DNA of 64,000 nucleotides from Candidatus Amarobacillus elongatus (lineage in GTDB: Bacteria; Chloroflexota; Dehalococcoidia; Tepidiformales; Tepidiformaceae). The DNA is taken from the NCBI GenBank assembly GCA_016703545.1, contig JADJBX010000002.1, positions 434,001 to 498,000 of the forward strand. Direction: 5' to 3'. This document shows, piece after piece, positions 17,789 through 26,978 of the stretch (positions are counted from its first letter, which is position 1; each line of letters begins with the position of its first letter). Under the pieces are notes generated by a model. It was not told the DNA's origin. It did no database searches and saw nothing but the letters and a program-made list of their open reading frames with translations. Made by a program: the position numbers and the translations under genes.

Positions 17789-19009
17789 ATGGCCATCGAA
17801 ATCCGTTCCTGCCGTCAGGAAGAGATCGAGGATTACGCCCGCGTCGTCGCCTACGTCTTCGCCGAAGACGACGCCGACGCGATGAACGAGGAGATTCGCA
17901 ACACCGCGCCCGACTGGACCACCTGCGCCTTCGTCGATGGCCGCCTCGGGACCACCATGGGCGCGTTCCCCTTCACCGTGCGCCTGAATGGCAACCCCGT
18001 GCATATGGCGGGCGTCACGGCCGTGGGTACGCTCCCGGAGCACCGGCGCAAGGGGCTCCTGCGGAAGGTGATGCAGCAGGGCTTCGAGACCATGCGCGAA
18101 CGGAACCAGTCCTTCGCGATCCTCTGGGCGAGCATGGCCGCGATCTACCAGCGCTTCGGATACGGCCTCGCCGCCGACCGCGTCACGTACGAATTCGACC
18201 CGCGCGTCGCCCAGTTCGAAACCCGCGTCGAGAGCCCGGGCTCGATCACGATGATGTCCGCGCAGGACGCGTTCCCCACCATCAAGCAGCTCTACATCCA
18301 GTGGGCCACCGGCCGGAACATGGCCATCCACCGCTCCTCGGTGCTCTGGCAGGCCGATAACCTCCGCCCCGCGCGCAAAGGCGCGCCTGTGTACGTGGCC
18401 GTCTACCGCAATGCCGACGGCGAAGCCCGCGGGCACGTCGCGTACGGCACGCAGAACCGCGAGCGCTCCGAGCCGGGCCCCGCGCAGGTCCTCCGCGTCA
18501 CGGACTTCATCGCCCTCGATATGGAGGCTTATCGCGCGCTCTGGGAGTACATCTGCCGCCACGACCTCGTCGGCACCATCGTGATGCCGAACGTCATCCC
18601 CGTGGACGACCCCGCGCCGCACCTGCTCCTCGAGCCGCGCATGCTGCAGCGGCGCACCCAGGACGCCATCTGGATGCGCGTGGTCGATGTCGAAAAGGCC
18701 CTCGCTTCGCGCCCATACGGTGCCCGTGGCGACCTGACTGTCCGCATCGACGGCGACGCGATGTGCTCCTGGAACGATGGCACCTGGCTCATCGAGACCG
18801 ACGGCCCGAGCGCGATGGTCAGCCGCACGGACCGCAAGGCGGACCTGACGATGCGGCCGAACTCCCTCGCGACGCTTCTCGCCGGCCACACGCCGGCCAC
18901 GGTGCTCCACCGCGCGGGCGTCATCGAGGCAGCCGACGAACGCGCCCTGGCCACCGCCGACGCGCTCTTCCGAACCACCCACGCGCCCTTCACGCCCAAC
19001 CACTTCTAG
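17789..19009 (+). CDS. Eis-like GNAT N-acetyltransferase
   Basis: 406 residues, the length and layout of Eis (enhanced intracellular survival): an N-terminal GNAT domain with acetyl-CoA loop EHRRKGLLRKVMQQGF, a second degenerate GNAT domain and a C-terminal sterol-carrier-like domain. Tyr125 in YQRFGYGLA aligns with the catalytic Tyr126 of mycobacterial Eis. The protein ends in Phe, matching the Eis terminal residue whose carboxylate acts as base. Eis acetylates amines, including aminoglycosides; the physiological substrate here is unknown. It is followed by a strong terminator. Confidence 0.85.
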   Translation: MAIEIRSCRQEEIEDYARVVAYVFAEDDADAMNEEIRNTAPDWTTCAFVDGRLGTTMGAFPFTVRLNGNPVHMAGVTAVGTLPEHRRKGLLRKVMQQGFETMRERNQSFAILWASMAAIYQRFGYGLAADRVTYEFDPRVAQFETRVESPGSITMMSAQDAFPTIKQLYIQWATGRNMAIHRSSVLWQADNLRPARKGAPVYVAVYRNADGEARGHVAYGTQNRERSEPGPAQVLRVTDFIALDMEAYRALWEYICRHDLVGTIVMPNVIPVDDPAPHLLLEPRMLQRRTQDAIWMRVVDVEKALASRPYGARGDLTVRIDGDAMCSWNDGTWLIETDGPSAMVSRTDRKADLTMRPNSLATLLAGHTPATVLHRAGVIEAADERALATADALFRTTHAPFTPNHF

Positions 19010-19032
19010 CTTCGCATCCCCCATGGAACGAA

Positions 19033-19064
19033 GAAGCCGGGGCCGCGAAAGCGGCCCCGGCTTC
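19033..19064. terminator. Bidirectional intrinsic terminator with GAAA tetraloop
   Basis: A perfect 14-bp stem (19033-19046 with 19051-19064) closed by a GAAA tetraloop lies between the convergent Eis-like and CAP-domain genes. Confidence 0.88.
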
Positions 19065-19086
19065 GTGTTCGCGCCGATCCGAAGGG

Positions 19087-20298
19087 CTACTGCCCGTCGT
19101 CGAAGACCGCGACGCGCTGGCCGCCGCAGTCCCAGAGCTCCGCGTCGTCGTTCTCGCTGTTGTTCCACATCGCGGCGTTCGTCCACCACAGCTCGCCCGG
19201 CAGGAGGCCCGACTGCCCGGTGCCCGAACGGACCCGGACGCTGCCGTTGAGCACGAAGCCCGAGGGGAACGCGAACTCCTGGTTGCCGTTCGTGCTCACG
19301 AGCTTCCAGCCGCTCAGGTTCCCCGTGCCGGTCACGTCGACCCACTCGCCCTGCTTGCTCAGCCCGGTAATCGACGCGCTGGCGCCGCCGCACGTCGCCC
19401 CGACGGTCGGCGACGCTGCCGCCGTGGGAGTGGCCGAGGGTGACGCTGCCGGCGTTGCCGTGGGAGTGGGCGCGACAACGGTGGGCGTCGGCGTGGCAGC
19501 CGTGGCCGGCGAAACCTGGCACGAATCACACGCGAACTGCGCGATGGTGATGCGCCAGGACTGCGGCGTGGGCGTTGCCGTCGCGGTGGGTGTGGCCGTT
19601 CGGGTCGGCGTCGCGGTCGCGCTGCCCCCCGGAGTGGTCGCGGTGGCCGTGGCGGTTGGGCTGCCGCCGCCCGCCGTCGCCGATGGCGTTACGGTCCCGG
19701 GCGTCGTGGTCGCGTTCTGCGGACAGCTCCCGCCCGCGGAGTACGAGGCGAGCACCACAACCCATACCGTGTGGCTGCCGTTGCGGGCCACCGCCACCCC
19801 GGCGCACTTCACCGGCACCGATGCCGACCCGGGGATGTAGATGCCGCTCTGGCTTCCCTGCTGCGTCGCCATCCCCGTCAGGGCCGCGCTCGCGCTGACG
19901 TTCCCGGCGGCGCCATACACGCCTTCGCCCGAACCGGTTGCGTACGGAATGCCGCCGCTTGTGGTGCCGGTGTAGCCGCAGTCCATCGCCCGCTGCGCCC
20001 AGGTGCGGCCGTAGGGGTCACTGTGCCCGCCGGCGCCGTTCAGGGAGAGCTGGTATTCGGCGTACCAGGCGGCGGCCGCGTTCAGCGGCGCGCTCAGCGC
20101 CAGCTGCTGGCCGCTGACATTCGTGTTCCGCCAGCTCTGCAGCAGCGAAAGGAACCCCTGTTCCTCGCCGTCGACAGCCGCGGTGGAGGGGTTGCATGGC
20201 CCCTGGGCCGCGGACGCCGTGGTACCGCCGCCGGCAAGGACCGCCGCAAGAAACAGCAACGCCCCGAAGGCCGCCAACAGAGGAACGCTTTTCACCAT
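19087..20298 (-). CDS. Exported CAP-domain protein with Thr/Pro linker and lamin-tail-like domain
   Basis: About 403 residues. A signal peptide (PLLAAFGALLFLAAVLAGGG) is followed by a CAP/SCP-type domain (residues ~45-195; LNAAAAWYAEYQLS, GHSDPYGRTWAQRAMDCGY, SGEGVYG). Then come two ATPTPT-rich linkers separated by a short CDSC-containing segment, and a C-terminal ~90-residue domain with the strand pattern of lamin-tail domains (NLSGWKLVSTNGNQEFAFP, WTNAAMWNNSENDDAELWD). Lamin-tail domains often mark secreted bacterial proteins. It is probably surface-exposed. ATG 20298 fits the signal peptide best; 20334 is possible. Confidence 0.8.
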   Translation of the reverse strand: MVKSVPLLAAFGALLFLAAVLAGGGTTASAAQGPCNPSTAAVDGEEQGFLSLLQSWRNTNVSGQQLALSAPLNAAAAWYAEYQLSLNGAGGHSDPYGRTWAQRAMDCGYTGTTSGGIPYATGSGEGVYGAAGNVSASAALTGMATQQGSQSGIYIPGSASVPVKCAGVAVARNGSHTVWVVVLASYSAGGSCPQNATTTPGTVTPSATAGGGSPTATATATTPGGSATATPTRTATPTATATPTPQSWRITIAQFACDSCQVSPATAATPTPTVVAPTPTATPAASPSATPTAAASPTVGATCGGASASITGLSKQGEWVDVTGTGNLSGWKLVSTNGNQEFAFPSGFVLNGSVRVRSGTGQSGLLPGELWWTNAAMWNNSENDDAELWDCGGQRVAVFDDGQ

Positions 20299-20413
20299 AG
20301 AAAGGACCGCCAGGAACCCCGCGCGAGCCACCATAACACCGGCCTGTCCGTGCGGGTCAAGGCGCTCACAGGGGCATCGCGAAGATCTTGCCGACTGTTT
20401 ACGGGGGCGCGGA

Positions 20414-20875
20414 TTATCCCAGTGCGAACGGGAACTGCCGGCGCCGAGCGAGTTCCGCCACTTCCCGGGCGGCGTCCTCGGCGGCTCGGATCACGTCGTC
20501 CGGGTAGTCGTACTTCCGCTGGTGCGCTTCGAATTCGTCTTCGTCCAGGAGTTCGATGCAGCCGTTGGGCCGCACGCACACGTCCAGGTCCAGGTCGACG
20601 TAGGTCAGTTCGCCGCCCGTGAGCGTTGGCGGCGTGGTGACGTTGCAGTACCACAGCGCGAGCGCGCAGCCTGGCCGCGAAAGCCGGAACACGTTAAACC
20701 AGCGATCACGCCAGAAGTACACCCTGCTGTTGTAGGGCGAGCGGAATTCCCCGCGGCTCGTGAAGATGGGAGTGCGCGCGCGGTACTCCGTCACGAGCAG
20801 GTTGCCGTCGTCGGCGAGGACGCGGAACGGCTGAACCCAGTGCTCCGCGCCATCGTATTTCGTTGCGCGCAACAT
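20414..20875 (-). CDS. DUF402 domain protein
   Basis: About 153 residues matching the DUF402/FomD-type beta-barrel family. Characteristic segments are RVYFWRDRWFNVFRLSR, ALWYCNVTTPP, TYVDLDLDVCVRPNG and ELLDEDEFE. FomD-like members hydrolyse nucleoside diphosphate or CMP-linked esters with divalent metal. The conserved Asp cluster here (DLDLDVCV, DEDEFE) is consistent with metal binding. ATG 20875 is chosen because a TATCAT -10-like hexamer lies about 50 bases upstream and homologues begin near this point. Upstream in-frame starts exist. Confidence 0.75.
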   Translation of the reverse strand: MLRATKYDGAEHWVQPFRVLADDGNLLVTEYRARTPIFTSRGEFRSPYNSRVYFWRDRWFNVFRLSRPGCALALWYCNVTTPPTLTGGELTYVDLDLDVCVRPNGCIELLDEDEFEAHQRKYDYPDDVIRAAEDAAREVAELARRRQFPFALG

Positions 20876-21007
20876 GATTCGTGAACCCGGCGAAGCCACG
20901 GATCCGGGGTGCCCTTCCATTCCGCGATGATACACAGGGCAACCCGCTCCCGGCCGGTTTTACGTGAAGTTCGCTCGAAAAAATCGGATGAACCGCCGCT
21001 TCGGACC

Positions 21008-21160
21008 CTAGTCGTTCACCAGGATCAGCCCGAGCACGGTCCCGATTCCCATCGCCGCCAGCCCGAGGAGTGCGCACATGAACATGTGGATCGGCTTGTA
21101 GTCCGCCACGATGTCGTGGTGCATGGGAGCGGAGTTCGGATCGTGGTGCGCGTCGGCCAT
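21008..21160 (-). CDS. Small single-pass membrane protein, His-rich N-terminus
   Basis: 50 residues: MADAHHDPNSAPMHHD, then one transmembrane helix (MFMCALLGLAAMGIGTVLGLIL) and a short tail. The ribosome site GGGGGA is 6 bases before the ATG. The two His pairs could bind a metal, but no family is recognised. A stand-alone gene, divergent from DUF309. Confidence 0.6.
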   Translation of the reverse strand: MADAHHDPNSAPMHHDIVADYKPIHMFMCALLGLAAMGIGTVLGLILVND

Positions 21161-21253
21161 GCCAAATCCCCCGGAGTGCGTCCCCCGATTGTGGAGCGCG
21201 GCGTGCTTGCGCGCACATCCCCGGCCCGTGGCGCCCCTGTTACTGTTGTTCGC

Positions 21254-21742
21254 ATGCCACGCACGCTCGTGACGAAGCGCATCACCGTCCCCGGCAACCT
21301 TCAGCTCGCCTGCGACCAGTTCAACCGCGGACAGTTCTTCGAATGCCACGAAACCCTCGAGGAGATCTGGCAGCAGGAACACGGCCCCGTGCGCGACCTC
21401 TATAAGGGGCTGATCCAGGTCGCGGCGGCGTTCGTACACATCACCCGCAAACATTACCGCGGACCCGACCGGCTCTTCGCCACGGCCGCCGGTTACCTTC
21501 GGCCCTTCGCCGCCGAGGGTGCCCTCGGGTTCGATGTCGCCGCGCTCGTGGCGGCCATCGAATCCGCCCATGCCCGGCTCTGCGCCGCCGGTCCGGCGAA
21601 TCCCGCCTCGCTCTATCCCGGCGCCGAACCCGTCTTCGCCTTCGATGCCACGAAACTCCCGGCGGAGGCCCGTCGCTGGTCCGCATGGGGCTTTGACGCG
21701 GACGGGGCGCCCACTGTGATGGAGATCACAGTGATTGAGTAA
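21254..21742 (+). CDS. DUF309 family protein
   Basis: 162 residues. The DUF309 signature is plain: FNRGQFFECHETLEEIW followed by LYKGLIQVAAAFVH and a conserved Tyr/His helix. The fold is an all-alpha bundle. Members are cytoplasmic, of unknown biochemical role, and often lie beside transporter or riboflavin-related genes. The C-terminus has an extra ~60 residues beyond the core motif. Confidence 0.85.
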   Translation: MPRTLVTKRITVPGNLQLACDQFNRGQFFECHETLEEIWQQEHGPVRDLYKGLIQVAAAFVHITRKHYRGPDRLFATAAGYLRPFAAEGALGFDVAALVAAIESAHARLCAAGPANPASLYPGAEPVFAFDATKLPAEARRWSAWGFDADGAPTVMEITVIE

Positions 21743-21899
21743 ACCATTCGTTCCCTGCCTGCATGGCGAGCAGCGCGAAAGGGCCTCCCGGTCGTAACCT
21801 GAATCTCAGCGCGCCCGCGCGGCCTGTGCGCGAGCCCCGGAATCGCCCTTCGCCCGAGTGGCACCCCTGCCGGGCCGAGTACAAACGCGGAGGCCAGCC

Positions 21900-22649
21900 A
21901 TGCCACCATCCAACGCCACCACTCCCGGCGACGACATCGTCATCGAAGCGCGCGACGTTCAGAAGACGTACGACACCGGATCTATTCAGGTGCACGCGCT
22001 CCGCGGCGTGAACCTCTCCGTCCGCCGCGGCGAGATGGTCGCCATCATGGGCCCCTCGGGCTGCGGCAAGACCACCCTCCTCAACAGCCTCTCCGGGCTG
22101 GACGATTTCGATTCGGGCATCGTCTTCATCAACGGCACCGACATCACCCGCATGCCGGATGACAAAAAGACGGAGTTCCGGGCGCGCGATATGGGCTTCG
22201 TCTTCCAGACCTACAACCTGCTGCCCGTCCTCACCGCCGCCGAGAACGTCGAGCTCCCGCTGATCGTGTCCGGCACGCGCCCCAAGGTGGCCCGCGAGAT
22301 GGCGCTGCAGGCGCTCGATCGCGTCCGCCTGCGGGATAAGGCGAACCAGCGGCCGTCGCAGCTCTCCGGTGGCCAACGCCAGCGCATCACCGTCGCCCGC
22401 GCCGTCGTGAACCGCCCGGCGATCATGTGGGCGGACGAACCCACCGGCGCGCTCGACTCCGCCACCGCCACCGAGATCATGGACCTCATCGTCGAGCTCA
22501 ATCAGTCGGCCAATCAGACGTGCGTCATCGTCACGCACGACCCCAAGGTGGCCGCCCGCTGCCACCGCACCATCCACATGGCCGACGGCGTGATCGTGCG
22601 CGAGGATTCGCAGGCCACGATGCGCGAGGTGGCCGGGAGCCACGCATGA
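21900..22649 (+). CDS. MacB-like ABC transporter ATP-binding protein
   Basis: 249 residues. Walker A GPSGCGKTT, Q-loop FVFQTYNLLP, signature LSGGQRQR, Walker B IMWADEPTGALDS and H-loop VTHD are all intact. The sequence belongs to the LolD/MacB family that powers FtsX-type permeases. The ribosome site GGAGG precedes ATG 21900. Its TGA overlaps the permease ATG (ATGA), so the two proteins form one exporter. Confidence 0.94.
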   Translation: MPPSNATTPGDDIVIEARDVQKTYDTGSIQVHALRGVNLSVRRGEMVAIMGPSGCGKTTLLNSLSGLDDFDSGIVFINGTDITRMPDDKKTEFRARDMGFVFQTYNLLPVLTAAENVELPLIVSGTRPKVAREMALQALDRVRLRDKANQRPSQLSGGQRQRITVARAVVNRPAIMWADEPTGALDSATATEIMDLIVELNQSANQTCVIVTHDPKVAARCHRTIHMADGVIVREDSQATMREVAGSHA

Positions 22650-25600
22650 ATGAGCTTTTCGGCCTCTCCATGACCTGGATCGCCGTTGGCTGTGTCATCG
22701 CCACGGCCCTCATCTTCGTGCTCGTCGCCCTCATCGCCGTTCGCAACCCCGTCATGTTCAAGATGGGGCTGCGCAACATCCCCCGGCGCAAGGCGCAAAC
22801 GGCGCTCATCATCATCGGCCTCATGCTGTCGACGCTCATCATGAGCGCGGCCTTCGGCACCGGAGACACCCTCACCACCAGCGTCACCGCCGAGGTGTAC
22901 GACCTCGCGGGCGAAGCCGACGAGCTCATCCTCTGGGACACCGACAAGCAGCCCGCCGCCCAGGCGGACCAGGTCATCCCGCTCGCCGACGTCGAGGCGT
23001 GGCAGCGGCAGTTCGCGAACGATCCCGACATCGAGGCGTTCGTCCCGCTCAACTTCGAAAGCCTCCCCGTTCAGAACCAGCGCACGCGGCTGAACGAGGC
23101 CTCCGCGACCATCGTCGGCTTCCGGCCACAGGACGCCGCGGCGCTCGGCGGCCTCAACGACATCGATGGCAAGCCCATCAGCCTCGGGCCGAACGAGATC
23201 GCCGTGAACAAGGAGCTCGCCGAGAAAATCGACGCGAAGCCCGGCGACCAGGTCTCGATCTTCTACGAAGGCAAGCCCGTCACGCTGGTCGTGAAGGTCA
23301 TCGCGCCGAACGAGGTGCTTAGCGGCGCCTTCAACTCCTTCGCCAAGCAGGGTGGCGGCGTCGATTTCGCCACCCTGGCCGCCATCACCGGCAAAGGCGA
23401 CAACGCAAACGGCGTGTTCGTTTCCAACACCGGCGGCGTGAAGTCCGGCCTCTCCCGCTCGGACGTCGTCGTCGACAAGATCGAGCAGGCGTTCGGTGAC
23501 CGCCCCTACCAGGTGCAGCCGTTCAAGAAGGACGCCGTGCGCTTCGCCGAACTCCTCGGCAACGCCTTCACGACCATCTTCGTGGTGTTCGGGCTCTTCT
23601 CGATCGCCGCGGGCGTCCTCCTGATCTTCCTGATCTTCGTGATGCTCGCCGCCGAGCGGAAGCCGGAGATGGGCATGGCCCGAGCCGTCGGCGCAAAGCG
23701 CCGCCAGCTCGTCGAGTCGTTCCTGGCCGAGGGCATGGGGTACGACCTCGGCGCCGCCGTCGTCGGGCTGATCGCGGGCATGGGCGTCACCGTGCTCATG
23801 GTCGCGATCATCAAGTCCACGGCCGGCGAGAACCTCGGGCTGGACCTGACGGTGTCGTTTACGCCGCGCAGCCTCATCGTCGCGTTCTGCCTGGGCGTCA
23901 TCGCCACCTTCATCGTCATCTTCATTTCGTCGTGGCGCGCGAGCCGGCTCAATATCACGGCCGCCATCCGCGACCTCCCCGAGACCCACCCCTACAACCC
24001 GGAAGCCGCGACCTGGCGCGGGTACGTCCGCGCGGCACTCAACGGCGTCATGGCGACCGGCGTGCCCGTGGGGCTCTCGCTCTTCCTTATCGGCCCGCTC
24101 GGCATGCTCTTCGGGAGCGTGCTCATCCTCATTGGCCTCGTCGCGCCGTGGTTCTACCTGCTGCGCGGACACAATGTCGGCCTCACCCGGGACCACCGCA
24201 CGAGCGAGGGCGCACCCCGCTGGCCGTGGATCCTGGGCATCCTCCTCCCCGGCATCGGCTGGTTCCTCATCCTGCCGTGGTACTTCCTCGCGCTGCTCCT
24301 CGTGGTCATCGTGCGCGACCGCAAACCCGCATCCATGCCCCGTTGGCTGCCCATCGCGGGCATCGTTGTGCCGCCGTTGGGCTTCGTCGTCGCGCTCCTG
24401 CAAGAGGCCCGCGTCCAGATCGCGTGGAGCGTCGGCGTCGCGTTCGCTTTCGGCCTCGCAGGCGCCGCCATGACCTACGCCGGCCTGGAGCGGGATAGCT
24501 CCTTCTGGTTCTTCCTCGGCGTGTCGCTCATTTTCCTCTTCGCCGCCGTCACGCTGCGCTACTTCGGCGTCGCCCCTCGCCTTTCGTTCACCGTCACCAG
24601 CGCGCTGCTCCTCGTGCTCTGGTACCTGCCGGGTTCCGTGTACGAAAAGGTCGTCGGCGAACTGAACGGCGACATCGAGATGTTCTTCCTCAGCGGCATG
24701 GTCATGGTCACGGCGAGCGTCTTCATCGTGGTCTACAACGCCGATATCGTGCTGCCGCTGATTGCCCGGCTCGGGTCGCGCTTCGGCCGCATCCTCCCCG
24801 CCATCAAGACCGGCGTGGCCTATCCGCTCACGGCCCGCTTCCGCACCGGCATGACCATGGTCATGATCGGCCTGATCATGTTCTCGCTCGTGATGATGGC
24901 GACGATGAACACGAACTTCTCCGCCATCTTCCTGAACGACGAGTCGCGCGGCGGGTTCGACATCATCGTCCAGCCCAACGAAAACAACCGCATCGACGAC
25001 CTCGGCGCGGCGCTCCAGGCGGCCGGGCTCCCGCCCACCGATATCGCCACGACGGCCGAACTCCGTATCGCGGGCTCCTTCGAGGCCGAGGTCCAGAACC
25101 GCGACGGCAAGAAGGCCGACAACGAACAGACCGCGGACCCGAACGACAAGTACGTTCCGGAGTACATGCGCTTCACCGTCATCGGCGCCGACGCCGGCTT
25201 CATTCAGTCGACCAACATCGGCATGCGCATCCGCGCGGTCGGGTACGAAACGGACGAAGCGGTGTGGAACGCCATCCGCGACGACCCGACGAAGGCCGTC
25301 ATTCCCGCGTACCTCATCGCCCCCGCCGACCCCTTCGGACCCCCGGCGGGCGAACTCCTCAAGCTCAACGAAATCACCGGACCATTCCAGCCGTTCACGC
25401 TCAAGCTGCGCGACCCGGGCACCGGGAACGTCAGCACCATTACCGTCATCGGCATCATGAAGGACGCTGCCGGCACCTTCCTCACGCTCGGCGGCAGCGG
25501 CGATGGGACGGGCGGCATCATCACCGGCCTCTCCACCGTCGAGGAGACGTTCCCGGCCTCTCGCGGGCAGCGGTTCTACCTGACCCTCAAGCCCGGTGTC

Positions 25601-26107
25601 GATGGCGAGGAGTACGCGAAGAAGGTCGAGTCGGCTCTCGTCCAGGCGAGCGCGGATTCGCTGCAGAAGCTCCTCGATGACCAGCAGGCGATCTCCAACG
25701 GCTTCCTGCTCGTGTTCCAGGGCTTCATGGGGCTGGGCCTGATCGTCGGCATCGCCGCGCTTGCCGTGGTGGCGTCTCGCGCGGTCGTCGAACGCCGCCA
25801 GCAGATCGGCATGCTGCGGGCGATCGGCTACCAGCGCAGCATGGTCGCCCTGAGCTTCCTCTTCGAATCCGGCTTCATCGCCCTCTCCGGCATCCTCCTG
25901 GGGCTCTTCCTCGGCCTCTCGCTGTCGTGGGTCCTGTTCATCACCGGGGACTTCGGCGAGGAGTCCAAGGGCGCGCCGTTCATCGTGCCGTGGCTCAACC
26001 TCTCCGTGATCTGCATCATTGCCTTCACGGCGTCGATGCTCATGACCTTCCTCCCCGCGCGCGGCGCCTCGCGCGTGCCGGTTGCGGAGGCGCTCCGCTA
26101 CGAGTGA
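22646..26107 (+). CDS. Large FtsX-type ABC transporter permease with two FtsX cores
   Basis: 1153 residues. The N-terminus has a membrane helix, then an RNIPRRKAQTALIIIGLMLS entry typical of MacB permeases, a large extracytoplasmic loop (residues ~75-295), a three-helix FtsX core, and four to six additional helices in the middle (about 475-720). A second MacB-like unit follows with its own extracytoplasmic domain and a C-terminal FtsX core ending VPVAEALRYE. It therefore carries both permease units in one chain. It likely moves lipids, lipoproteins or peptides from the outer membrane leaflet. Substrate unknown. Confidence 0.88.
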   Translation: MNELFGLSMTWIAVGCVIATALIFVLVALIAVRNPVMFKMGLRNIPRRKAQTALIIIGLMLSTLIMSAAFGTGDTLTTSVTAEVYDLAGEADELILWDTDKQPAAQADQVIPLADVEAWQRQFANDPDIEAFVPLNFESLPVQNQRTRLNEASATIVGFRPQDAAALGGLNDIDGKPISLGPNEIAVNKELAEKIDAKPGDQVSIFYEGKPVTLVVKVIAPNEVLSGAFNSFAKQGGGVDFATLAAITGKGDNANGVFVSNTGGVKSGLSRSDVVVDKIEQAFGDRPYQVQPFKKDAVRFAELLGNAFTTIFVVFGLFSIAAGVLLIFLIFVMLAAERKPEMGMARAVGAKRRQLVESFLAEGMGYDLGAAVVGLIAGMGVTVLMVAIIKSTAGENLGLDLTVSFTPRSLIVAFCLGVIATFIVIFISSWRASRLNITAAIRDLPETHPYNPEAATWRGYVRAALNGVMATGVPVGLSLFLIGPLGMLFGSVLILIGLVAPWFYLLRGHNVGLTRDHRTSEGAPRWPWILGILLPGIGWFLILPWYFLALLLVVIVRDRKPASMPRWLPIAGIVVPPLGFVVALLQEARVQIAWSVGVAFAFGLAGAAMTYAGLERDSSFWFFLGVSLIFLFAAVTLRYFGVAPRLSFTVTSALLLVLWYLPGSVYEKVVGELNGDIEMFFLSGMVMVTASVFIVVYNADIVLPLIARLGSRFGRILPAIKTGVAYPLTARFRTGMTMVMIGLIMFSLVMMATMNTNFSAIFLNDESRGGFDIIVQPNENNRIDDLGAALQAAGLPPTDIATTAELRIAGSFEAEVQNRDGKKADNEQTADPNDKYVPEYMRFTVIGADAGFIQSTNIGMRIRAVGYETDEAVWNAIRDDPTKAVIPAYLIAPADPFGPPAGELLKLNEITGPFQPFTLKLRDPGTGNVSTITVIGIMKDAAGTFLTLGGSGDGTGGIITGLSTVEETFPASRGQRFYLTLKPGVDGEEYAKKVESALVQASADSLQKLLDDQQAISNGFLLVFQGFMGLGLIVGIAALAVVASRAVVERRQQIGMLRAIGYQRSMVALSFLFESGFIALSGILLGLFLGLSLSWVLFITGDFGEESKGAPFIVPWLNLSVICIIAFTASMLMTFLPARGASRVPVAEALRYE

Positions 26108-26116
26108 CTCCCGGAT

Positions 26117-26153
26117 GCGCACCGGGTCCCTGACATCAGCGGACCCGGTGCGC
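26117..26153. terminator. Intrinsic terminator after the ABC exporter
   Basis: A perfect 13-bp stem (GCGCACCGGGTCC at 26117-26129, GGACCCGGTGCGC at 26141-26153) with an 11-nt loop begins 10 bases after the permease stop. Confidence 0.8.
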
Positions 26154-26179
26154 CGTTCCGGCTGCCCGCTCCTCCCCGC

Positions 26180-26185
26180 TATGCT
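26180..26185 (+). promoter_or_regulatory. Putative -10 element (TATGCT)
   Basis: GCTATGCT lies 6 bases before the GTG of the SDR gene, suggesting a nearly leaderless transcript. Confidence 0.3.
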
Positions 26186-26191
26186 CCCCCG

Positions 26192-26974
26192 GTGACGCGA
26201 CCGGAACTCCTCGGCATCCGCCTCTTCGACCTCAGCGGCCGTGTGGCGGTGGTCACCGGCGCCGGGCGGGGGCTGGGGCGGACCATGGCGCTCGCCCTCG
26301 CCGCCGCGGGCGCGGACCTTGCCGTCAGCAGCCGCACCTCCCGGAGCTGGAATCGCTGGCGGACGAGGTGCACGCGCTCGGCCGCCGCTGCGAACCCATC
26401 ACCGCCGGACATGACGCGCCCCGCGGACGCCGACGCGCTCGCCGAAGCTGCCGTGTCCCGCCTCGGCCGCGTCGACATCCTCGTGAACAACGCCGGCATC
26501 AACATCCGCAAGCCCGTGCTCGAACTGACGCCCGCCGAATACCGGGAAGTGCTTGCCACGAACCTCGAGGGCTACTTCCTCGCCGCGCGCGCCTTCGGGC
26601 CGCACCTCGTGGGGCAGCGCTCGGGCAAGGTCATCAACATCTCAAGCATCCTCGGGAGCGTGGCGCTCGCGAACCAGGCTGCCTATGCCAGCGCCAAGGG
26701 CGGCGTCGAGCAGCTGACGAAGGTCCTCGCCCTGGAGTGGGCGGCCGCGAACGTGCAGGTCAACGCCATCGCTCCCACGTACTTCGAAACCGACCTCACG
26801 CGGCCGCTGTACGAAGACCCGGAGCGCCGCCGGTTCATCACCGAACGGACGCCCGCGGGGCGCTGGGGTCAGCCCCACGAGCTCGCCGGCGCGGTGATCT
26901 TCCTCGCCAGTGCCGCGAGCGACTACGTCACCGGCCACACGCTCGTGGTCGATGGCGGCTGGACCGCCTGGTGA
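26192..26974 (+). CDS. Short-chain dehydrogenase/reductase (two compensating frameshifts)
   Basis: 260 residues, classical SDR: NAD(P)-binding TGAGRGLG, NNAG (ILVNNAGINIRKP), catalytic Ser in INISSILGS, YASAKGG (Tyr/Lys) and the C-terminal VVDGGWTAW. Residues ~47-73 are read in the wrong frame. A missing C near 26338 and an extra G near 26405 bracket a segment that otherwise reads PELESLADEVHALGRRCEPI, normal SDR sequence. Similar to gluconate 5-dehydrogenase/3-oxoacyl reductase-type SDRs. Substrate not assignable. Confidence 0.88.
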   Translation: MTRPELLGIRLFDLSGRVAVVTGAGRGLGRTMALALAAAGADLAVSSRTSRSWNRWRTRCTRSAAAANPSPPDMTRPADADALAEAAVSRLGRVDILVNNAGINIRKPVLELTPAEYREVLATNLEGYFLAARAFGPHLVGQRSGKVINISSILGSVALANQAAYASAKGGVEQLTKVLALEWAAANVQVNAIAPTYFETDLTRPLYEDPERRRFITERTPAGRWGQPHELAGAVIFLASAASDYVTGHTLVVDGGWTAW

Positions 26975-26978
26975 CCGG

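Noticed and set aside
19440..19700. Tandem DNA repeats or CRISPR-like array
   Set aside because: The periodicity comes from codons of Ala/Thr/Pro-rich protein linkers; repeats are short, unequal and in frame, with no spacer structure.
22514..26122. A 1202-codon minus-strand ORF opposite the ABC permease
   Set aside because: Arg/Glu/His-rich shadow translation with no domain logic; the plus strand has hydrophobic helices, motifs and an ATGA-coupled ATPase.
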